A stretch of 64,000 bases of DNA, taken from Verrucomicrobiota bacterium (GTDB lineage: Bacteria; Verrucomicrobiota; Verrucomicrobiia; Opitutales; Opitutaceae). Numbering within the stretch: the first letter of the stretch is position 1; every line of letters starts with the position of its first letter. Below, piece after piece: positions 1 through 10,710 of the stretch. A program made the position numbers and the translations under genes. Location of the stretch: the NCBI GenBank assembly GCA_014584295.1, contig JACTNC010000035.1:19217-83216 (forward strand), in the 5' to 3' direction. The notes under the pieces were generated by a model, which saw only the letters and a program-made list of their open reading frames with translations, was not told where the DNA came from and searched no databases.

Positions 1-537
1 CTCTCGGTGGTGTATGGAGTGATCGCCAATCACAAGGGATTCATCGACCTGGAGAGCACGCAGGGCAAAGGCACGACCTTCCTTGTATATCTGCCGATTG
101 AACTGGCGGACACAAAGGGGCTGGTGGATGAGAATGGTGCGGCGACTGAAATTCCTGTTGGTACAGAGAACATCCTGGTTGTTGAGGATGAGGGCAGCCT
201 TCGTACCCTGCTCCGCGTTGTGCTGGAAATGCGAGGCTACAAGGTGCGCACGGTCTCGGATGGAGGCGAGGCGCTGGAATTTTTGCTTGGAAATCCCGGG
301 ACCATTGACGCGGTGCTTCTTGATCTGAATCTGCCGAGGGTTTCCGGTGCGGAGGTCTATACGACGATCCGGCGGATCTGCCCGAAGGCAAAGGTTCTGG
401 TGGTCAGCGGCAACATTTCACCCGAAGTGCGCGCTGAACTCGAAAAGCAGGGGCAGCGGGTTTTTGTGTCAAAACCCTATCGGCTGCACGAATTGGGGCG
501 GCAATTGCGGGAGTCCCTGGACGAGGCCAAGGCATGA
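1..537 (+). CDS. Hybrid sensor histidine kinase, C-terminal part (5' end outside window)
   Basis: The reading frame is open from the first base, so the start lies upstream of the window. The first ~30 codons (SVVYGVIANHKG, then a TFLVYLP ending) match the tail of a histidine-kinase ATPase domain just after its GLGLS box. They are followed by a complete receiver domain: acidic pair in VVEDEG, phospho-acceptor Asp in AVLLDLNLP, and the conserved Lys in VSKPY. The protein is therefore the end of a hybrid kinase that can pass phosphate from its own or another kinase to the receiver. Input domain and signal are unknown. The 289 bases between this gene and the next hold nothing I recognise. Confidence 0.85.
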   Translation, partial: LSVVYGVIANHKGFIDLESTQGKGTTFLVYLPIELADTKGLVDENGAATEIPVGTENILVVEDEGSLRTLLRVVLEMRGYKVRTVSDGGEALEFLLGNPGTIDAVLLDLNLPRVSGAEVYTTIRRICPKAKVLVVSGNISPEVRAELEKQGQRVFVSKPYRLHELGRQLRESLDEAKA

Positions 538-814
538 CTTCGTAGATAGGCACGGCCGACAGGTTGTTTGGGTTTCAGTCCGAATGTTTGGACCACGACG
601 GACCCCATGACCCCACCGGCTGGGGGCTGCTTCAAGTAAATGAAAAACGCCTGCGGAACAGGATGAAAGTGCAACAACCCTGTTGGACAAATCCTTAACT
701 GATCGGGGAGTGGGTCGATTTAATCCCAGCGATGATTCCTGGCAATCCCATGCCTGTCGAAAGGCGATTGAGCAATCCTTACGAGGAAGGATTTGTCGTG
801 CACATCCCAAACGT

Positions 815-829
815 GGAGGAGCGCACGTG
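815..829 (+). promoter_or_regulatory. Ribosome-binding site that fixes the GTG start of the hybrid kinase
   Basis: GGAGGA at 815-820 lies six bases before a GTG at 827. Upstream in-frame starts (TTG at 683) have no such site, and the residues they would add look unlike protein of this family. This supports initiation at 827. Confidence 0.6.
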
Positions 830-2896
830 AAGAGGATGTTGCGCCATCTTAAGGATCAACTGCTTCCGGACGAGTCCATTTTGTCCGGCGGGGATCTTCA
901 TTCCCCGACAGGCGAGGTGCTCACAGACAGCCAGATTCTCGCGCCCGTCTATCGCCGCGGAGACAAGTGGGTGGGGCTGCTCCTGATTGCGTATTGCGTG
1001 CTCGCCATCCTTCTGGCGTCCGTACGGGGAACATGGATTCTAACGCTATCCATTGCGCCCAGCGCGGTGCTGCTGTTCGGGATTCTGGTTCGCGTGCTGC
1101 CCGGACGTTTTATCACTCGCGCATGCGCGGGGATCCTGATCCAGGCTCTTCTTGGACTGCATGCATACCAGCTCGGAGGGATGGCGGAGATCCATTTTCT
1201 GTTTTTCACGGGTATTACCATGCTCGTCGTTTATGCTGACTGGCTGTGCCTCCTGCCATCAGCGCTGTTTGTCTCGCTCCAGAATGGACTGCTACTTGTG
1301 TTTCGGGATTCGGTCTTCTCCAGGTCCCTTTACGACATGCATCAGGTTACCATGGGCAAGGTGCTCACGCATTGGGGCATCATGATGGTTCAATTGGCGA
1401 CCGTCGGGCTGGGAGCGTGGCTGATTCGGCGTCATATCGTCTCAGAGCGGCGCAATCGCCAGCGTTTGGTCGAACAGCAGGCGGAGCTCACCGAGCAGCT
1501 TGCGCGTGCGCAGCATTCGGAGAATCTGCTTCAGCAGAGCGGCCAGGTCCTGCTCGAGACGCAGGGGAAGATGGCTCGCGAGATCCGCGAACGGCGCCGC
1601 ACTGAGGAGACGCTTCTGCAGGCAAAGGCTGAACTCGAGGCGACCAACCGGCAGCTTCAGGATTCGATTGCGCGCGCAAACGAACTTGCCCTGTCGGCCG
1701 AGGTGGCCAATCAGGCGAAAAGCTCATTTCTGGCCGTGATGAGTCATGAGATCCGGACGCCGTTGAATGGCGTGATCGGCATGACCGAGCTTATGCTTGA
1801 CGGAGAACTCTCCGACCAGCATCGCGACAGCCTTGAGACGATCCGCTCGTCAGGAAATGGGCTGCTGGTCATCCTCAATGATGTGCTGGATTTTTCGAAG
1901 ATCGAATCGGGGAGGCTCGATCTCGAGAAGATTCCTTTCGACGTCTCTCGCGCAGTCGACGATGTGGTGACCCTGTTCTCAGGAAAAGCCTCGGCCAAGG
2001 GCCTGGATCTGCGTGTGAAGGTTGAATCCAATGTGCCACGTCGCGTCATGGGCGATGTCACGCGCGTACGTCAGATCATATCTAACCTTCTCAGCAATGC
2101 TGTAAAGTTCACCGAGCACGGTGAGGTTGTTGTTGAGGTCTCGCGACTCCCTCTCGAGTCGGCAGGGGAGACTCAGGCCCGCCTGCAATTCTCGATCCGG
2201 GACACGGGGCCGGGACTTGCACCGGAAGCGCAGTCTCTGCTGTTCCAGCCGTTCACGCAGGCCGATGCATCGACCTCTCGCAAGTTCGGAGGAACCGGCC
2301 TTGGACTGGCAATCTGTCGGCGCCTGGCCCAATTGATGGGTGGTGATGCGTGGGTCAATAGCACCGTCGGGCAGGGGTCCACCTTCTCATTCACGATTCT
2401 TGCGGAGATCGTCGACGCACCCGTTTCGGTGCCGGTCCCGACTCCTGCCGCATCGCAGCCCGTGCTGCCGATCGTACCGATTGGAGGGGATGGCCTGCGC
2501 ATTCTCCTCGTTGAGGACAATCTCGTGAACCAAAAGGTCGCGCTGACGATGCTCAAACGCCTCGGACATGGAGCCGATATCGCCAATCACGGCGGTGAGG
2601 GCCTGGCAGCAGTGCGTGCGCGCGACTACGACATCGTTTTGATGGACTGGCACATGCCCGAAATGAACGGATTGGAGGCGACTCTTGCAATCCGCCGGGA
2701 ACTGCCGCCAGGCCGCCAGCCATGGATCATCGGTCTGACCGCAAATGCCATGACAGGTGACCGTGAGAAGTGCATCCAGGCGGGCATGGACGACTATATC
2801 ACGAAGCCTCTGCGCAAGGAGGAACTCAGTGGTGCCCTTGCCCGCGCGGGATCCCACCGTGAGTCGACGCCGCCGGCGATTCCGGTGGAAGTGTAG
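827..2896 (+). CDS. Membrane-bound hybrid histidine kinase/response regulator
   Basis: A 689-residue protein. A short cytoplasmic N-terminus precedes about five hydrophobic segments (roughly residues 40-200) that include [10 protein letters not shown], a motif seen in integral-membrane sensor regions of such kinases. A coiled coil (~205-290) then leads to a HisKA domain with phospho-acceptor His307 in [11 protein letters not shown]. The HATPase domain follows with its N box (NLLSNAVKF), DTGPGL and [15 protein letters not shown]-terminal receiver has Asp607 in [10 protein letters not shown] and Lys in ITKPL. All catalytic motifs are intact. It has no dedicated output domain, so it probably signals through a separate HPt protein or regulator, or is self-modulating. 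It lies just downstream of another hybrid kinase, but 289 bases apart, so co-transcription is uncertain. Confidence 0.9.
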   Translation: MKRMLRHLKDQLLPDESILSGGDLHSPTGEVLTDSQILAPVYRRGDKWVGLLLIAYCVLAILLASVRGTWILTLSIAPSAVLLFGILVRVLPGRFITRACAGILIQALLGLHAYQLGGMAEIHFLFFTGITMLVVYADWLCLLPSALFVSLQNGLLLVFRDSVFSRSLYDMHQVTMGKVLTHWGIMMVQLATVGLGAWLIRRHIVSERRNRQRLVEQQAELTEQLARAQHSENLLQQSGQVLLETQGKMAREIRERRRTEETLLQAKAELEATNRQLQDSIARANELALSAEVANQAKSSFLAVMSHEIRTPLNGVIGMTELMLDGELSDQHRDSLETIRSSGNGLLVILNDVLDFSKIESGRLDLEKIPFDVSRAVDDVVTLFSGKASAKGLDLRVKVESNVPRRVMGDVTRVRQIISNLLSNAVKFTEHGEVVVEVSRLPLESAGETQARLQFSIRDTGPGLAPEAQSLLFQPFTQADASTSRKFGGTGLGLAICRRLAQLMGGDAWVNSTVGQGSTFSFTILAEIVDAPVSVPVPTPAASQPVLPIVPIGGDGLRILLVEDNLVNQKVALTMLKRLGHGADIANHGGEGLAAVRARDYDIVLMDWHMPEMNGLEATLAIRRELPPGRQPWIIGLTANAMTGDREKCIQAGMDDYITKPLRKEELSGALARAGSHRESTPPAIPVEV

Positions 2897-2958
2897 TCAA
2901 GGACTGGATTCGCATCCGAAATCTATCGGAGCGACCTCTTGGGAGGCCTTTCTCCTGC

Positions 2959-3525
2959 CTACTTGCGACCGGCCGCCTGCCGGGTCGCGGCCTCAGTCGC
3001 CTTTCGCTGTGCTTCTTCGTACGCCTTGCGCTGCTGAATGCCGATTTCGAGGAGATCGCTGACCAGCATGCGCGCTTCTCGTTCAGCCTCTGCGGGGGAG
3101 GAAGGTGGGGGAAGTGGGACCGTGGGGGCAATCGCGACGGTGGCAACGGCTGGACCCGAGTTGGCGGCGACAGCGGGTTTCTTAAGGAAGAGCGTCCTGT
3201 TCTGGTCCGCTATTCGGACCACGACACTTTCCGCCTTGGCGTCGTAGCTCAGCGCGTTGATGCCGTCCTCGGATCTGCCGATGCTGACCCAAACGCTGCG
3301 CTTGGCGGCAACGTCCGCGATGTTGACCATGATATTCTTGCCTGCGATGATCACACCCGTGAACTCATAGGAGGATGGTGCCGCAGCCGCTGGAGCGGTT
3401 ACCGTTTGCGGTGGCAGGAAAGGAGATTGCTTGCGAGCGGGGGCGTCGCCCCGCGCACAGGCCGCCGCGAGCAGTGCGGCGGCAGCGCTGGTCGAGAGAC
3501 GCATGATCGGTGGTAGTGGGATCAT
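2959..3525 (-). CDS. Small predicted lipoprotein of unknown function, downstream of rpoD
   Basis: Up to 188 residues. The N-terminus (MRLSTSAAAALLAAAC) is a lipoprotein signal with the lipid-bearing Cys in LAAAC. A low-complexity Pro/Ala linker and a beta-rich middle (~residues 45-110) follow, then a second Pro/Ala linker and a charged helical C-terminus (EAEREARM... RKAYEEAQRKATEAA). Two ATG starts are possible, 3525 and 3504. The former is given because it begins 11 bases after the rpoD stop, which suggests translational coupling. Neither has a clear Shine-Dalgarno site. I recognise no family. Confidence 0.65.
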   Translation of the reverse strand: MIPLPPIMRLSTSAAAALLAAACARGDAPARKQSPFLPPQTVTAPAAAAPSSYEFTGVIIAGKNIMVNIADVAAKRSVWVSIGRSEDGINALSYDAKAESVVVRIADQNRTLFLKKPAVAANSGPAVATVAIAPTVPLPPPSSPAEAEREARMLVSDLLEIGIQQRKAYEEAQRKATEAATRQAAGRK

Positions 3526-3536
3526 GCGGAATCGGT

Positions 3537-5354
3537 TCAATGCGGCACCAAGGGCGGTGGCTTGATCTGCCCGGCCTGCGCCTGCTTCAACAGGTTTTGC
3601 GCGTTGTCCGGCTGTTCGGCGTCGAAGAAACCGGTGAGCTGGCGGAGACGCGTCGGGTGGCGCATCTTCCGCAATGCCTTGGCCTCGATCTGGCGGATGC
3701 GTTCACGCGTGACCTTGAATTGTTTGCCCACCTCCTCAAGCGTGCGGCTGTAGCCGTCAACGAGACCGAAGCGAAGGGACAGCACGCGGCGCTCGCGCTC
3801 GGTGAGCGAGTCAAGCACGTCGATGATCTTTTCACGAAGGAGCGAGAAGGCCGTCATGTCGTACGGATTCTCGGCACTCTTGTCCTCGATGAAGTCGCCA
3901 AAACTCGTGTCGTCACCGTCGCCAACGGGCGACTGCAGCGAGATGGGCTGCTGGGCCATCTTCATGATCTGCTGCACGCGCTCAACCGGTAGGTTCATCT
4001 CATCGGCGACCTCCTCCGGTGTGGGCTCGTGACCGTATTCCTGGAGGAGCTGTTTCTGCACCTGCATCACCTTGTTGAGCGTCTCGATCATATGGACCGG
4101 GATGCGGATGGTGCGGGCCTGGTCTGCGATGGAGCGAGTGATGGCTTGGCGAATCCACCAGGTGGCATAGGTAGAGAACTTGTAGCCCCTGCGGTACTCG
4201 AACTTTTCCACGGCTTTCATCAGCCCCATGTTGCCCTCTTGGATAAGGTCGAGAAAGGAAAGGCCGCGGTTGGTGTATTTCTTTGCGATGGAAATGACCA
4301 GGCGCAGATTGGCCTCCACCATCTCAGTCTTGGCCTGATGTGCTTCCCGGACGTGCACGTTGGTCTTCGCAACGATGTCGACGAGAGCCTGCGGAGCGAT
4401 GCGGTGCTCCTGCTCGATTGCCTTAAAGCGCGCGGCGATGGCTTTCGTGTCGATCCCGGCATCCTTGCGTGACTTGGGATGCTTTGCCCTATCGAGGAGC
4501 GAATTGAGCTCCTGGATCTCCGCCAACAGAGGACGAATTTCCGCGAGGTGCTCCTCGTAGACCTTCAGCTTGAAGTAGAATTTTGAAAAGTTGGAACGCA
4601 GGGTTGATTCCCGCTTCCTGTGTTTCGCCAGGATCTTCTTTCGCTCCGTTTCATTGCGGGCAGAAAGGTACTCGGCCCATGATTCCGCGACGGACTCTTC
4701 GTTCTTCTGAGTGATCTCAACCAGCTTGGGCAGTGCCTTGAAGTAGGCGTCGCGACTCTCGATTTTCTTGTCGATGACAACGCGGTCGAACCGTTCCTCG
4801 CGATTGAGCAATTTGGTGCCAAGGCTTAGGATGTACTTCCCGACATTTGCGGCCTCAAAGAGCGCCTCCTGGGCCTTCAGTTCGGCATTCTCGATGCGCT
4901 TGGAAATCTCGACCTCCTGTTCGCGCGTCAGCAGGGGGACCTGCCCCATCTGCTTGAGATACATTCGAACCGGGTCATCCAGAATATCGTTCTGCGACGT
5001 GCGGGTTTCCTCTTCCTCGGCCTCCTCCTGCCGCTGCTTGAAGGACTCCACCTCCTCGGACTCGATGATCTCGATATCGAGGTTTTGAAGGATCGACAGG
5101 ACATTATCGATTTCGTCCTGGTTCTCGATCGAATCAGGAAGCGCCTCATTGATGTCATCGAACGTCAGGTAGCCCTGTTCCTTGGACTGCCGGATGAGCT
5201 GGCGGATCTTTTCGTTGATGTTCCCACCACCCGGCACCTCTGGAATGTTGACTCCGTCAGTGGGCATGTGGGTGCCCTTCTTGCTGAGGACCGCCTCGAC
5301 TGCATCGGATTGGTCGTCAATGGTTGATGACTTGGCTTTGCTGCTGCGCGGCAT
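3537..5354 (-). CDS. rpoD: RNA polymerase primary sigma factor (sigma-70, RpoD)
   Basis: A 605-residue group 1 sigma factor that directs RNA polymerase to housekeeping promoters. The N-terminus shows region 1.1 ([20 protein letters not shown]), region 1.2 with [11 protein letters not shown], a non-conserved segment, and region 2 ([14 protein letters not shown], then [17 protein letters not shown] and [14 protein letters not shown], the -10 recognition helix). Region 3 (HMIETLNKV) and region 4.2 ([24 protein letters not shown]) complete it. It starts 31 bases after dnaG, the classical macromolecular-synthesis arrangement, though rpsU is not next to them here. Confidence 0.97.
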   Translation of the reverse strand: MPRSSKAKSSTIDDQSDAVEAVLSKKGTHMPTDGVNIPEVPGGGNINEKIRQLIRQSKEQGYLTFDDINEALPDSIENQDEIDNVLSILQNLDIEIIESEEVESFKQRQEEAEEEETRTSQNDILDDPVRMYLKQMGQVPLLTREQEVEISKRIENAELKAQEALFEAANVGKYILSLGTKLLNREERFDRVVIDKKIESRDAYFKALPKLVEITQKNEESVAESWAEYLSARNETERKKILAKHRKRESTLRSNFSKFYFKLKVYEEHLAEIRPLLAEIQELNSLLDRAKHPKSRKDAGIDTKAIAARFKAIEQEHRIAPQALVDIVAKTNVHVREAHQAKTEMVEANLRLVISIAKKYTNRGLSFLDLIQEGNMGLMKAVEKFEYRRGYKFSTYATWWIRQAITRSIADQARTIRIPVHMIETLNKVMQVQKQLLQEYGHEPTPEEVADEMNLPVERVQQIMKMAQQPISLQSPVGDGDDTSFGDFIEDKSAENPYDMTAFSLLREKIIDVLDSLTERERRVLSLRFGLVDGYSRTLEEVGKQFKVTRERIRQIEAKALRKMRHPTRLRQLTGFFDAEQPDNAQNLLKQAQAGQIKPPPLVPH

Positions 5355-5385
5355 GGAAAATGAAAATAAAATAACGTCACGACAT

Positions 5386-7257
5386 TCAAAGCGGCGCCAG
5401 ATTGATGGGCTGACGAAGCTGTCGCTGAAGTTCGGAACGGAGTCTTAAGAGTGAAATTGCGTCGACGCTACTCTCCGCATGGTGGGTTGCTAAATCAAGG
5501 TCGATTTTCCGGAGGCGAGGCTCCAATGCTCGCCCTCGCAGGCGCTGAATGCCTTCCTGCAAGACCTTTACCGGATCGTCCAAGGCTGGCATGTCAAAGA
5601 GAAGCGAGGCTACCAGAGCCTTTTCCTCAGGGGATTCCAGAAGGCCGTCGAGGTGATCGCGCCCCGGCCAGTTATCCTGTTCAAATTCGGCAAGGAAACG
5701 ATTGAGGAGAGCACCGCACGGGTGAGTGACATCGATCCATTCGTGGGGGAAGGCGTGAGCAAGGGATTTGCCAAGATTCTCCCAGTGAAGGCAAATCAGA
5801 AGCAGATGTTGTTCGGGGGCGATATCGCGGTTGCTGGACGTGGCCTGCGCCGATTGTGCGTCTACAGGAGCCTTTTCGGAGTCCTGTCGTTCGATGGGAA
5901 GTTGCTGCCGACGCAGGCTGGATTGGAAATCCTTTTGAAGCGCGGCGACGGGCAGTTTGAGATATCCTGCGGCCTCGGCAAGGAACTGTGAACGCGCAAC
6001 CTCTGATTCGGTGGCCGAGACGATCGACTGAACCTGAACCGCCGCTCGCGTTTTTTCCTCAGGTGAGGCAACATCGGCATTCGGAAGAATGGAGAGACAG
6101 GCGTATCCCATTGCCGAGAGGGAACCCTTCTGGAGTTCGGTGTAGCCTGCGAGTCCACGTTCAAGAAGCAGCAGATCGGGATCTACCTTGGAGGAGGAAT
6201 GCGCCCCAAGGAAGCGGACCTCGAGCCCGGTCTTGAGCGCCAAGGGGAGGAACCTCAGCGAAGCCTTCTGCCCCGGCTCATCTGAGTCGAAAAAGCACTC
6301 GATTCGGTGTTGGTAGCGACGCAGGAGCAGCAATTGGGACTCCGTGATAGCGGTGCCCTGCGGGGCTACCGCGGTCTTGAGCCCCACGCTCCAACATCGG
6401 AGTGCGTCGAGCTGTCCTTCCACGAGCACGAACGGACGGTTTTCCTTGCTTGCCGGGTCCCGTGCCCGGTCCAGATTGAAGAGCAGGTTGCCCTTGGTGA
6501 AGATCGGGGTTTCAGGTGAGTTGACGTATTTTGCCTCACGCGATGGATCGTCTGCGGGGGTGAGGTCTGTTTGCCGGCCGGTGAAGGCGACGATGCGTCC
6601 CTGATGATCGCGAATGGGAATCATCAAGCGGCCCCGAAACCGGGCGCGCAGGTTTCCCATCGAAAGGACTGCGGATTCGCGGACAAAAAAGATCCCGCAC
6701 TGGCGGATCGCATCCTCGGAAAACCCGCGTTTGAGAACGGCCGCCCCGATGCCGGAGTCATCTCCTTCGGCCAGGCCAATCTTGAATTCATCAGCGAGTT
6801 CCGGGAGAAAGCGCCGTTTTTCAGCCCAGTAGGCACGGATGTAGTCGCCGGCGGATGTCCTGCCCTTGAATTGTTGAAAATAGAATTCAGCGACAAACTC
6901 GTGAAGGTCGAAGAGCTCCTGACGCAGGGATCGTTCCTCGCGTGACGGCCCCGTCCCCTCCTCGTATTCAATGACAATCCCGAAGCGTTTGCCCAGGGTT
7001 TCCATAGCCTCGGTGAACGTGAGCAGTTCGGTGTCCCGCACAAATGTGATGACGTCTCCTGCCTTTCCGCAGCCAAAGCACTTGAAGAACCCCTTGTCTG
7101 GATCGACATGAAACGACGGGGTCTTTTCAGCATGAAACGGGCACAGGCCCTTGAAGCGCGATCCCGCCTTTCGCAGCGTCATGACGCGGGAAACAACATC
7201 GACGATGTTCACCCGCAACTTGATGTCTCGCAGGCAGGTGGGTTTGATGACGGACAT
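5386..7257 (-). CDS. dnaG: DNA primase
   Basis: A 623-residue primase that lays RNA primers for chromosome replication. The zinc-binding domain is complete (Cys39, His42, Cys60, Cys63, within GLCPFH and KCFGCG). The catalytic core and TOPRIM fold follow, with the acidic Glu in LVEGQLDAL and the metal-binding pair in FDSDEPG. The C-terminal third would contact the replicative helicase and is, as usual, poorly conserved. It is upstream of rpoD on the same strand with a 31-base gap, so the two are probably co-transcribed. Confidence 0.96.
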   Translation of the reverse strand: MSVIKPTCLRDIKLRVNIVDVVSRVMTLRKAGSRFKGLCPFHAEKTPSFHVDPDKGFFKCFGCGKAGDVITFVRDTELLTFTEAMETLGKRFGIVIEYEEGTGPSREERSLRQELFDLHEFVAEFYFQQFKGRTSAGDYIRAYWAEKRRFLPELADEFKIGLAEGDDSGIGAAVLKRGFSEDAIRQCGIFFVRESAVLSMGNLRARFRGRLMIPIRDHQGRIVAFTGRQTDLTPADDPSREAKYVNSPETPIFTKGNLLFNLDRARDPASKENRPFVLVEGQLDALRCWSVGLKTAVAPQGTAITESQLLLLRRYQHRIECFFDSDEPGQKASLRFLPLALKTGLEVRFLGAHSSSKVDPDLLLLERGLAGYTELQKGSLSAMGYACLSILPNADVASPEEKTRAAVQVQSIVSATESEVARSQFLAEAAGYLKLPVAALQKDFQSSLRRQQLPIERQDSEKAPVDAQSAQATSSNRDIAPEQHLLLICLHWENLGKSLAHAFPHEWIDVTHPCGALLNRFLAEFEQDNWPGRDHLDGLLESPEEKALVASLLFDMPALDDPVKVLQEGIQRLRGRALEPRLRKIDLDLATHHAESSVDAISLLRLRSELQRQLRQPINLAPL

Positions 7258-7376
7258 GACTACAACGCGGTCGCGGAGTAAATGGACTTTCTGCCGGAGG
7301 TGAACACTGTCAAGTTTGCCCGTTTCAATCCTTAAAAATCACGAAACATTGCCGGTCCGCCGGCGACAGACAGATC

Positions 7377-8456
7377 ATGCGTTCACCTTTCGGAAGTTCA
7401 CTGTTTCCTGTGCTTTGTATGCTGACGGCACTTTGCGTGTCGGCGCCCGGCTTGCTAGGCCAGAGTGCCAATTCGCTGCCGTCCGCTCCGCTGCCGCCAC
7501 CTGCGCCCCTGCTTCCGGTCTGGGAAACCTCGCTGCAGAACTTTGATCAGGCGATCTATGATCGCGAGGTGGAGCGCCTGTTCGTTCAGTTCGAGGCTTC
7601 CACGGGCAAGAGGATCCAGCCGACGGTTAAGAAGAAGGTCGGGCTCAAGATCTATGCGGACTCCGGCCAGGGCCTGGCAACGCCGCATGCCCTGGTTCAT
7701 GCGGTGATCCACGCGCTTGAGCATCGGGGATTCGAATCGGCCAATATTTTTCTTGTCGGTTTGAACCAGCTCCGGTTGCGACTCACCGGATTCCTTCCCT
7801 CGCTTGCAACGGGTGAAACGGCCTACAAGGGACATCCGGTCTTTGTGCTCGAATCGGGGCGCTTTTTCGATCCGGTCTGGTTCTACGACAGTCCGCTGCC
7901 GAACCGTTTTGATCCGGTTCTTGCCGAGAAGCAGGTGGAGGGTGTCGACGCGAACAGCAGTGCCGAGCAGGATCGCAAGAGCTTCCTGGCGACGCCGCTG
8001 TTCCTCGATGCAGATTTCTGGATCAACCTGCCGGTCTTCACCGATCATCCCATCCTCGGCGTAAATGGAGCCCTTGTGAATGCCACGCTTTGGAATGCCT
8101 CGAACACCGCGCGATTCTTCAGGTCGCCCGCGAACGCGCCTGCGGCAGTCGCCGAAATGAGCGCCATTCCGGAATTGCGCGCCACATGGGCATTCACGAT
8201 TGCGAGCCTGGAACGGTACCAGTTCATCGGGGGACCCTATTTCAATTCCCTGTACACGGTATCGGAGCCGAGGCTTTGGCTTAGCGCCGATCCGGTGGCC
8301 TTGGATTCCCTTGCGCTCGAGAAAATCAACCTGTGGAGAAAGCGTTCCGGCTTTCAGCCGATCACCGACGAGATTCGCACGCTGGAGTTCGCCGAAATTC
8401 TGGGTGTCGGCACTGCCCGGTCGCTCTCCACGCGGCTGTTCAAGCTGAACGAATAG
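7377..8456 (+). CDS. Exported DUF362-like protein
   Basis: 359 residues with a signal peptide (hydrophobic core PVLCMLTALCVSAPGLLG, probable cleavage near LLGQ). The body resembles DUF362-type proteins: a GLKIYAD segment, a helical stretch ALVHAVIHALEHRGF, an INLPVFTDHPILGVNGAL segment, and the late motif SADPVALDSLALEKIN. The function of the family is unclear. The assignment rests on motif resemblance only and no iron-sulfur cysteine cluster is visible. It is divergent from dnaG. Confidence 0.6.
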   Translation: MRSPFGSSLFPVLCMLTALCVSAPGLLGQSANSLPSAPLPPPAPLLPVWETSLQNFDQAIYDREVERLFVQFEASTGKRIQPTVKKKVGLKIYADSGQGLATPHALVHAVIHALEHRGFESANIFLVGLNQLRLRLTGFLPSLATGETAYKGHPVFVLESGRFFDPVWFYDSPLPNRFDPVLAEKQVEGVDANSSAEQDRKSFLATPLFLDADFWINLPVFTDHPILGVNGALVNATLWNASNTARFFRSPANAPAAVAEMSAIPELRATWAFTIASLERYQFIGGPYFNSLYTVSEPRLWLSADPVALDSLALEKINLWRKRSGFQPITDEIRTLEFAEILGVGTARSLSTRLFKLNE

Positions 8457-8569
8457 CAGATCCACGACGGAATCAAGGGAACCGGGTGCGCTTCGTCCGG
8501 CGCGATTTGCCCACGGCACGGGAAAAATCCCTTGCCCCAAGGGGATAACAGGCAACAAATGGCGGGTGC

Positions 8570-8962
8570 ATGACACTCGCCGTTGTCGATTCATCCGCTG
8601 ACTACCTGCCAATTCTTGTGCAGGTATTGCTCGCAGCCGGCCTGGCTGGAGCGATCGTTGGGATCAGCCAGCTCCTCGGGCAGCGTTCCGCGAAGAACGC
8701 CATCAAGGACTCTGCGTACGAATGCGGCGTGAAGCCAGAAGGCATTACGCATGCCCGCTTTGCGGTGAAGTTTTACGTCACCGCGATGCTGTTCATCATA
8801 TTCGATATTGAGGTGGTCTTCCTGATACCCTGGACGTTTATCTATCGGGAGTTCCTCTCCAATCACATCGCCATACTCGGTCCAATCTCCTTCTTCCTGT
8901 TCGTTCTGGTCCTGGGACTTTTCTACGAAGTGAAGAAAGGGGCATTGGAATGGGAGCGGTAA
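8570..8962 (+). CDS. nuoA: NADH-quinone oxidoreductase subunit A (NuoA/ND3)
   Basis: 130 residues with three transmembrane helices, the normal size of this complex I membrane-arm subunit. Family motifs are present: YECGVKPEG in the loop after helix 1, FDIEVVFLIPW in helix 2, and the C-terminal YEVKKGALEW. It would sit at the junction of the membrane and peripheral arms of complex I. No other nuo gene is next to it: the flanking genes are a DUF362-like protein and a signalling fusion, so the remaining subunits must be encoded elsewhere. Confidence 0.93.
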   Translation: MTLAVVDSSADYLPILVQVLLAAGLAGAIVGISQLLGQRSAKNAIKDSAYECGVKPEGITHARFAVKFYVTAMLFIIFDIEVVFLIPWTFIYREFLSNHIAILGPISFFLFVLVLGLFYEVKKGALEWER

Positions 8963-9079
8963 TCGAGAGTCGGCTGTTGGATAGTGTTCTCCTGCCAGTC
9001 ATGCAGGGAAGGATTGAGCGCGCGATGTCATCCCCGCGCCTGTACCTCGGCTGACCGGGCAAACTAACACTGTCCTCCG

Positions 9080-10435
9080 ATGCGCCTCGACAAGATCATT
9101 GCCCGCAGCCGGCTCGTTGAGCTGAAGAGTTCGGACCTGAAGGGTGCTCTTGAGGAGCTCCTGGCGGTGTCGGTTGCAAAATTTCCCGACCTCAAGCCGG
9201 AGGTACTCCTGCGGAGTCTTCTGCAGCGGGAGGGCACAATGACGACCTATCTCGGTAATGGAGTTTCCCTGCCACATGTCAGGGTCAAGATGTCGAGGCC
9301 CTTCGTGCTTGCGGTGGGGCGCAGCAAGGTGGGGATACGGCATGATGGCGGTGCAAGCGATGAGCGCATCCATTTCATCCTGATGTTGATCGCGGGGGAG
9401 AAGGCACGCAGCTATCTGCCGGTGCTGGCCTCGCTGGCGCGCCTCTTCAAGGAACCCGAGTTCATCGACAGTCTGCTGATCGCGCCGGACCTCGACGACC
9501 TCTACACGAAGCTAACCGCAGGCCTGGGCGGCATTGCGGGGCGTCCCGTCCAGGCTCAGCAAAACCGAGTCAACCGTCTGATGCTCCGCGAGGCGGAGCG
9601 CGTTGCCAAGGGAGCGGGGTGTGGTGCGCTGATGGTGTTTGGGGACACCTTTGTCGGCGGCATTGAAGTGGGCATGATCCAGCCGAAGCTGAAGACCATC
9701 CTGGTCACCCGGAATCCGATCGAGGTTGGCGACGACCATTCCAGTTTCGCGGAAACGATCCAGGTGCGTTCCTTCTCGAAAGCCCGCCTTGCACAGTTGC
9801 GCAGTGCGATGCTTGTCGGGCTGACCCATGGTATCATTTCCTTCAATGATCGTGTGTGTTGCATCGGTGGCATCACCGGCAGCAACCAGTTCGACACGCT
9901 GGTGGTGGTGGATGTTGAGCGTGAGTTCCAGACCCTGCTGACGGGCCACGCCGAACTCCTTCCACCGGATGTGAGGCCGGAGGTGCTCGAGCGCGTCATC
10001 GCCGTGGCCACTGAACTCGCGGTCGAAGGGCGCGAGGGACGCCCGGTCGGGTGCCTGTTTGTCGTCGGCGACACTGCAAAGGTCGAGAAGCTCGTGAAGC
10101 CGCTCGTCTTGAATCCGTTTTATGGATACAAGGAGGAGGATCGCAACATCCTGAATCCGTTCATGGATGAGACGATCAAGGAGTTTTCCCTGCTCGACGG
10201 CGCGTTTATCATCCGCGGGGATGGTGTGGTCCTGTCCGCGGGCAGTCTGCTCCAGGCGACCGATTCCGAACATACCCTTCCGAGCGGGCTTGGAAGCCGG
10301 CACGCCGCCGCGGCAGCGATCAGTGTGGCGAGTGACTGCATTTCAATCGTGGTTTCCTCAAGCACAGGGCAGGTGAATCTCTTCCGGCGAGGGGTGATGC
10401 TTCCGCTGACGGAACGAAAGATTGCCCCGGCCTAG
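9080..10435 (+). CDS. Fusion of PTS-EIIA-like domain with a DisA_N (diadenylate cyclase-like) domain
   Basis: 451 residues. Residues ~1-150 resemble a type-2 PTS EIIA domain; His66 in GVSLPHVRV is at the usual phosphorylation site. Residues ~180-270 (AERVAKGAGCGALMVFGD... KTILVTRNP) resemble a pyruvate-kinase C-terminal-type fold. Residues ~310-445 match the DisA_N diadenylate cyclase domain: VGCLFVVGD, the catalytic DGA (Asp373-Ala375, LLDGAFIIRGDG) and the RHxAA motif (Arg407-His408, GLGSRHAAAAAIS). DisA_N domains condense two ATP into c-di-AMP. The layout suggests c-di-AMP production, or sensing, under control of a phosphorylatable domain. The cyclase activity is inferred from motifs. Confidence 0.75.
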   Translation: MRLDKIIARSRLVELKSSDLKGALEELLAVSVAKFPDLKPEVLLRSLLQREGTMTTYLGNGVSLPHVRVKMSRPFVLAVGRSKVGIRHDGGASDERIHFILMLIAGEKARSYLPVLASLARLFKEPEFIDSLLIAPDLDDLYTKLTAGLGGIAGRPVQAQQNRVNRLMLREAERVAKGAGCGALMVFGDTFVGGIEVGMIQPKLKTILVTRNPIEVGDDHSSFAETIQVRSFSKARLAQLRSAMLVGLTHGIISFNDRVCCIGGITGSNQFDTLVVVDVEREFQTLLTGHAELLPPDVRPEVLERVIAVATELAVEGREGRPVGCLFVVGDTAKVEKLVKPLVLNPFYGYKEEDRNILNPFMDETIKEFSLLDGAFIIRGDGVVLSAGSLLQATDSEHTLPSGLGSRHAAAAAISVASDCISIVVSSSTGQVNLFRRGVMLPLTERKIAPA

Positions 10436-10509
10436 CGGATTGCGTGAATCTTTTGAGGTTGCGCTGGTGCGAGGCCCGGGTAAGACTGACTCCTTAATCG
10501 CCAAAAACC

Positions 10510-10674
10510 ATGCAAGAAGTTGTCACACTGGAGTGCACTGAAGCCCGCAAAGAGGGGAAACCCGTTTCCCGTTACCTCACCCTTCGCAACAAGAAGACGG
10601 TGACCGAGCGCATCGAGAAGAAGAAGTACAATCCCTTCCTCAAGCGCCATACCTTGCACAAGGAAATCAAGTAA
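10510..10674 (+). CDS. rpmG: 50S ribosomal protein L33
   Basis: A 54-residue basic protein starting [18 protein letters not shown], with the family segments [21 protein letters not shown] and a basic HTLHKEIK end. Size and pattern are those of bacterial L33, a small large-subunit protein. It carries only one of the four cysteines of the zinc-binding form, so it is the zinc-independent (C-) type. A strong intrinsic terminator follows 36 bases later. Confidence 0.93.
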   Translation: MQEVVTLECTEARKEGKPVSRYLTLRNKKTVTERIEKKKYNPFLKRHTLHKEIK

Positions 10675-10710
10675 GCGACCAGCTTGCAGTCGTTTGGCTC
10701 CTGAAATGCA

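Noticed and set aside
683..826. N-terminal extension of the hybrid kinase from a TTG start
   Set aside because: No ribosome-binding site, atypical residues, and a good GGAGGA site in front of the GTG at 827.
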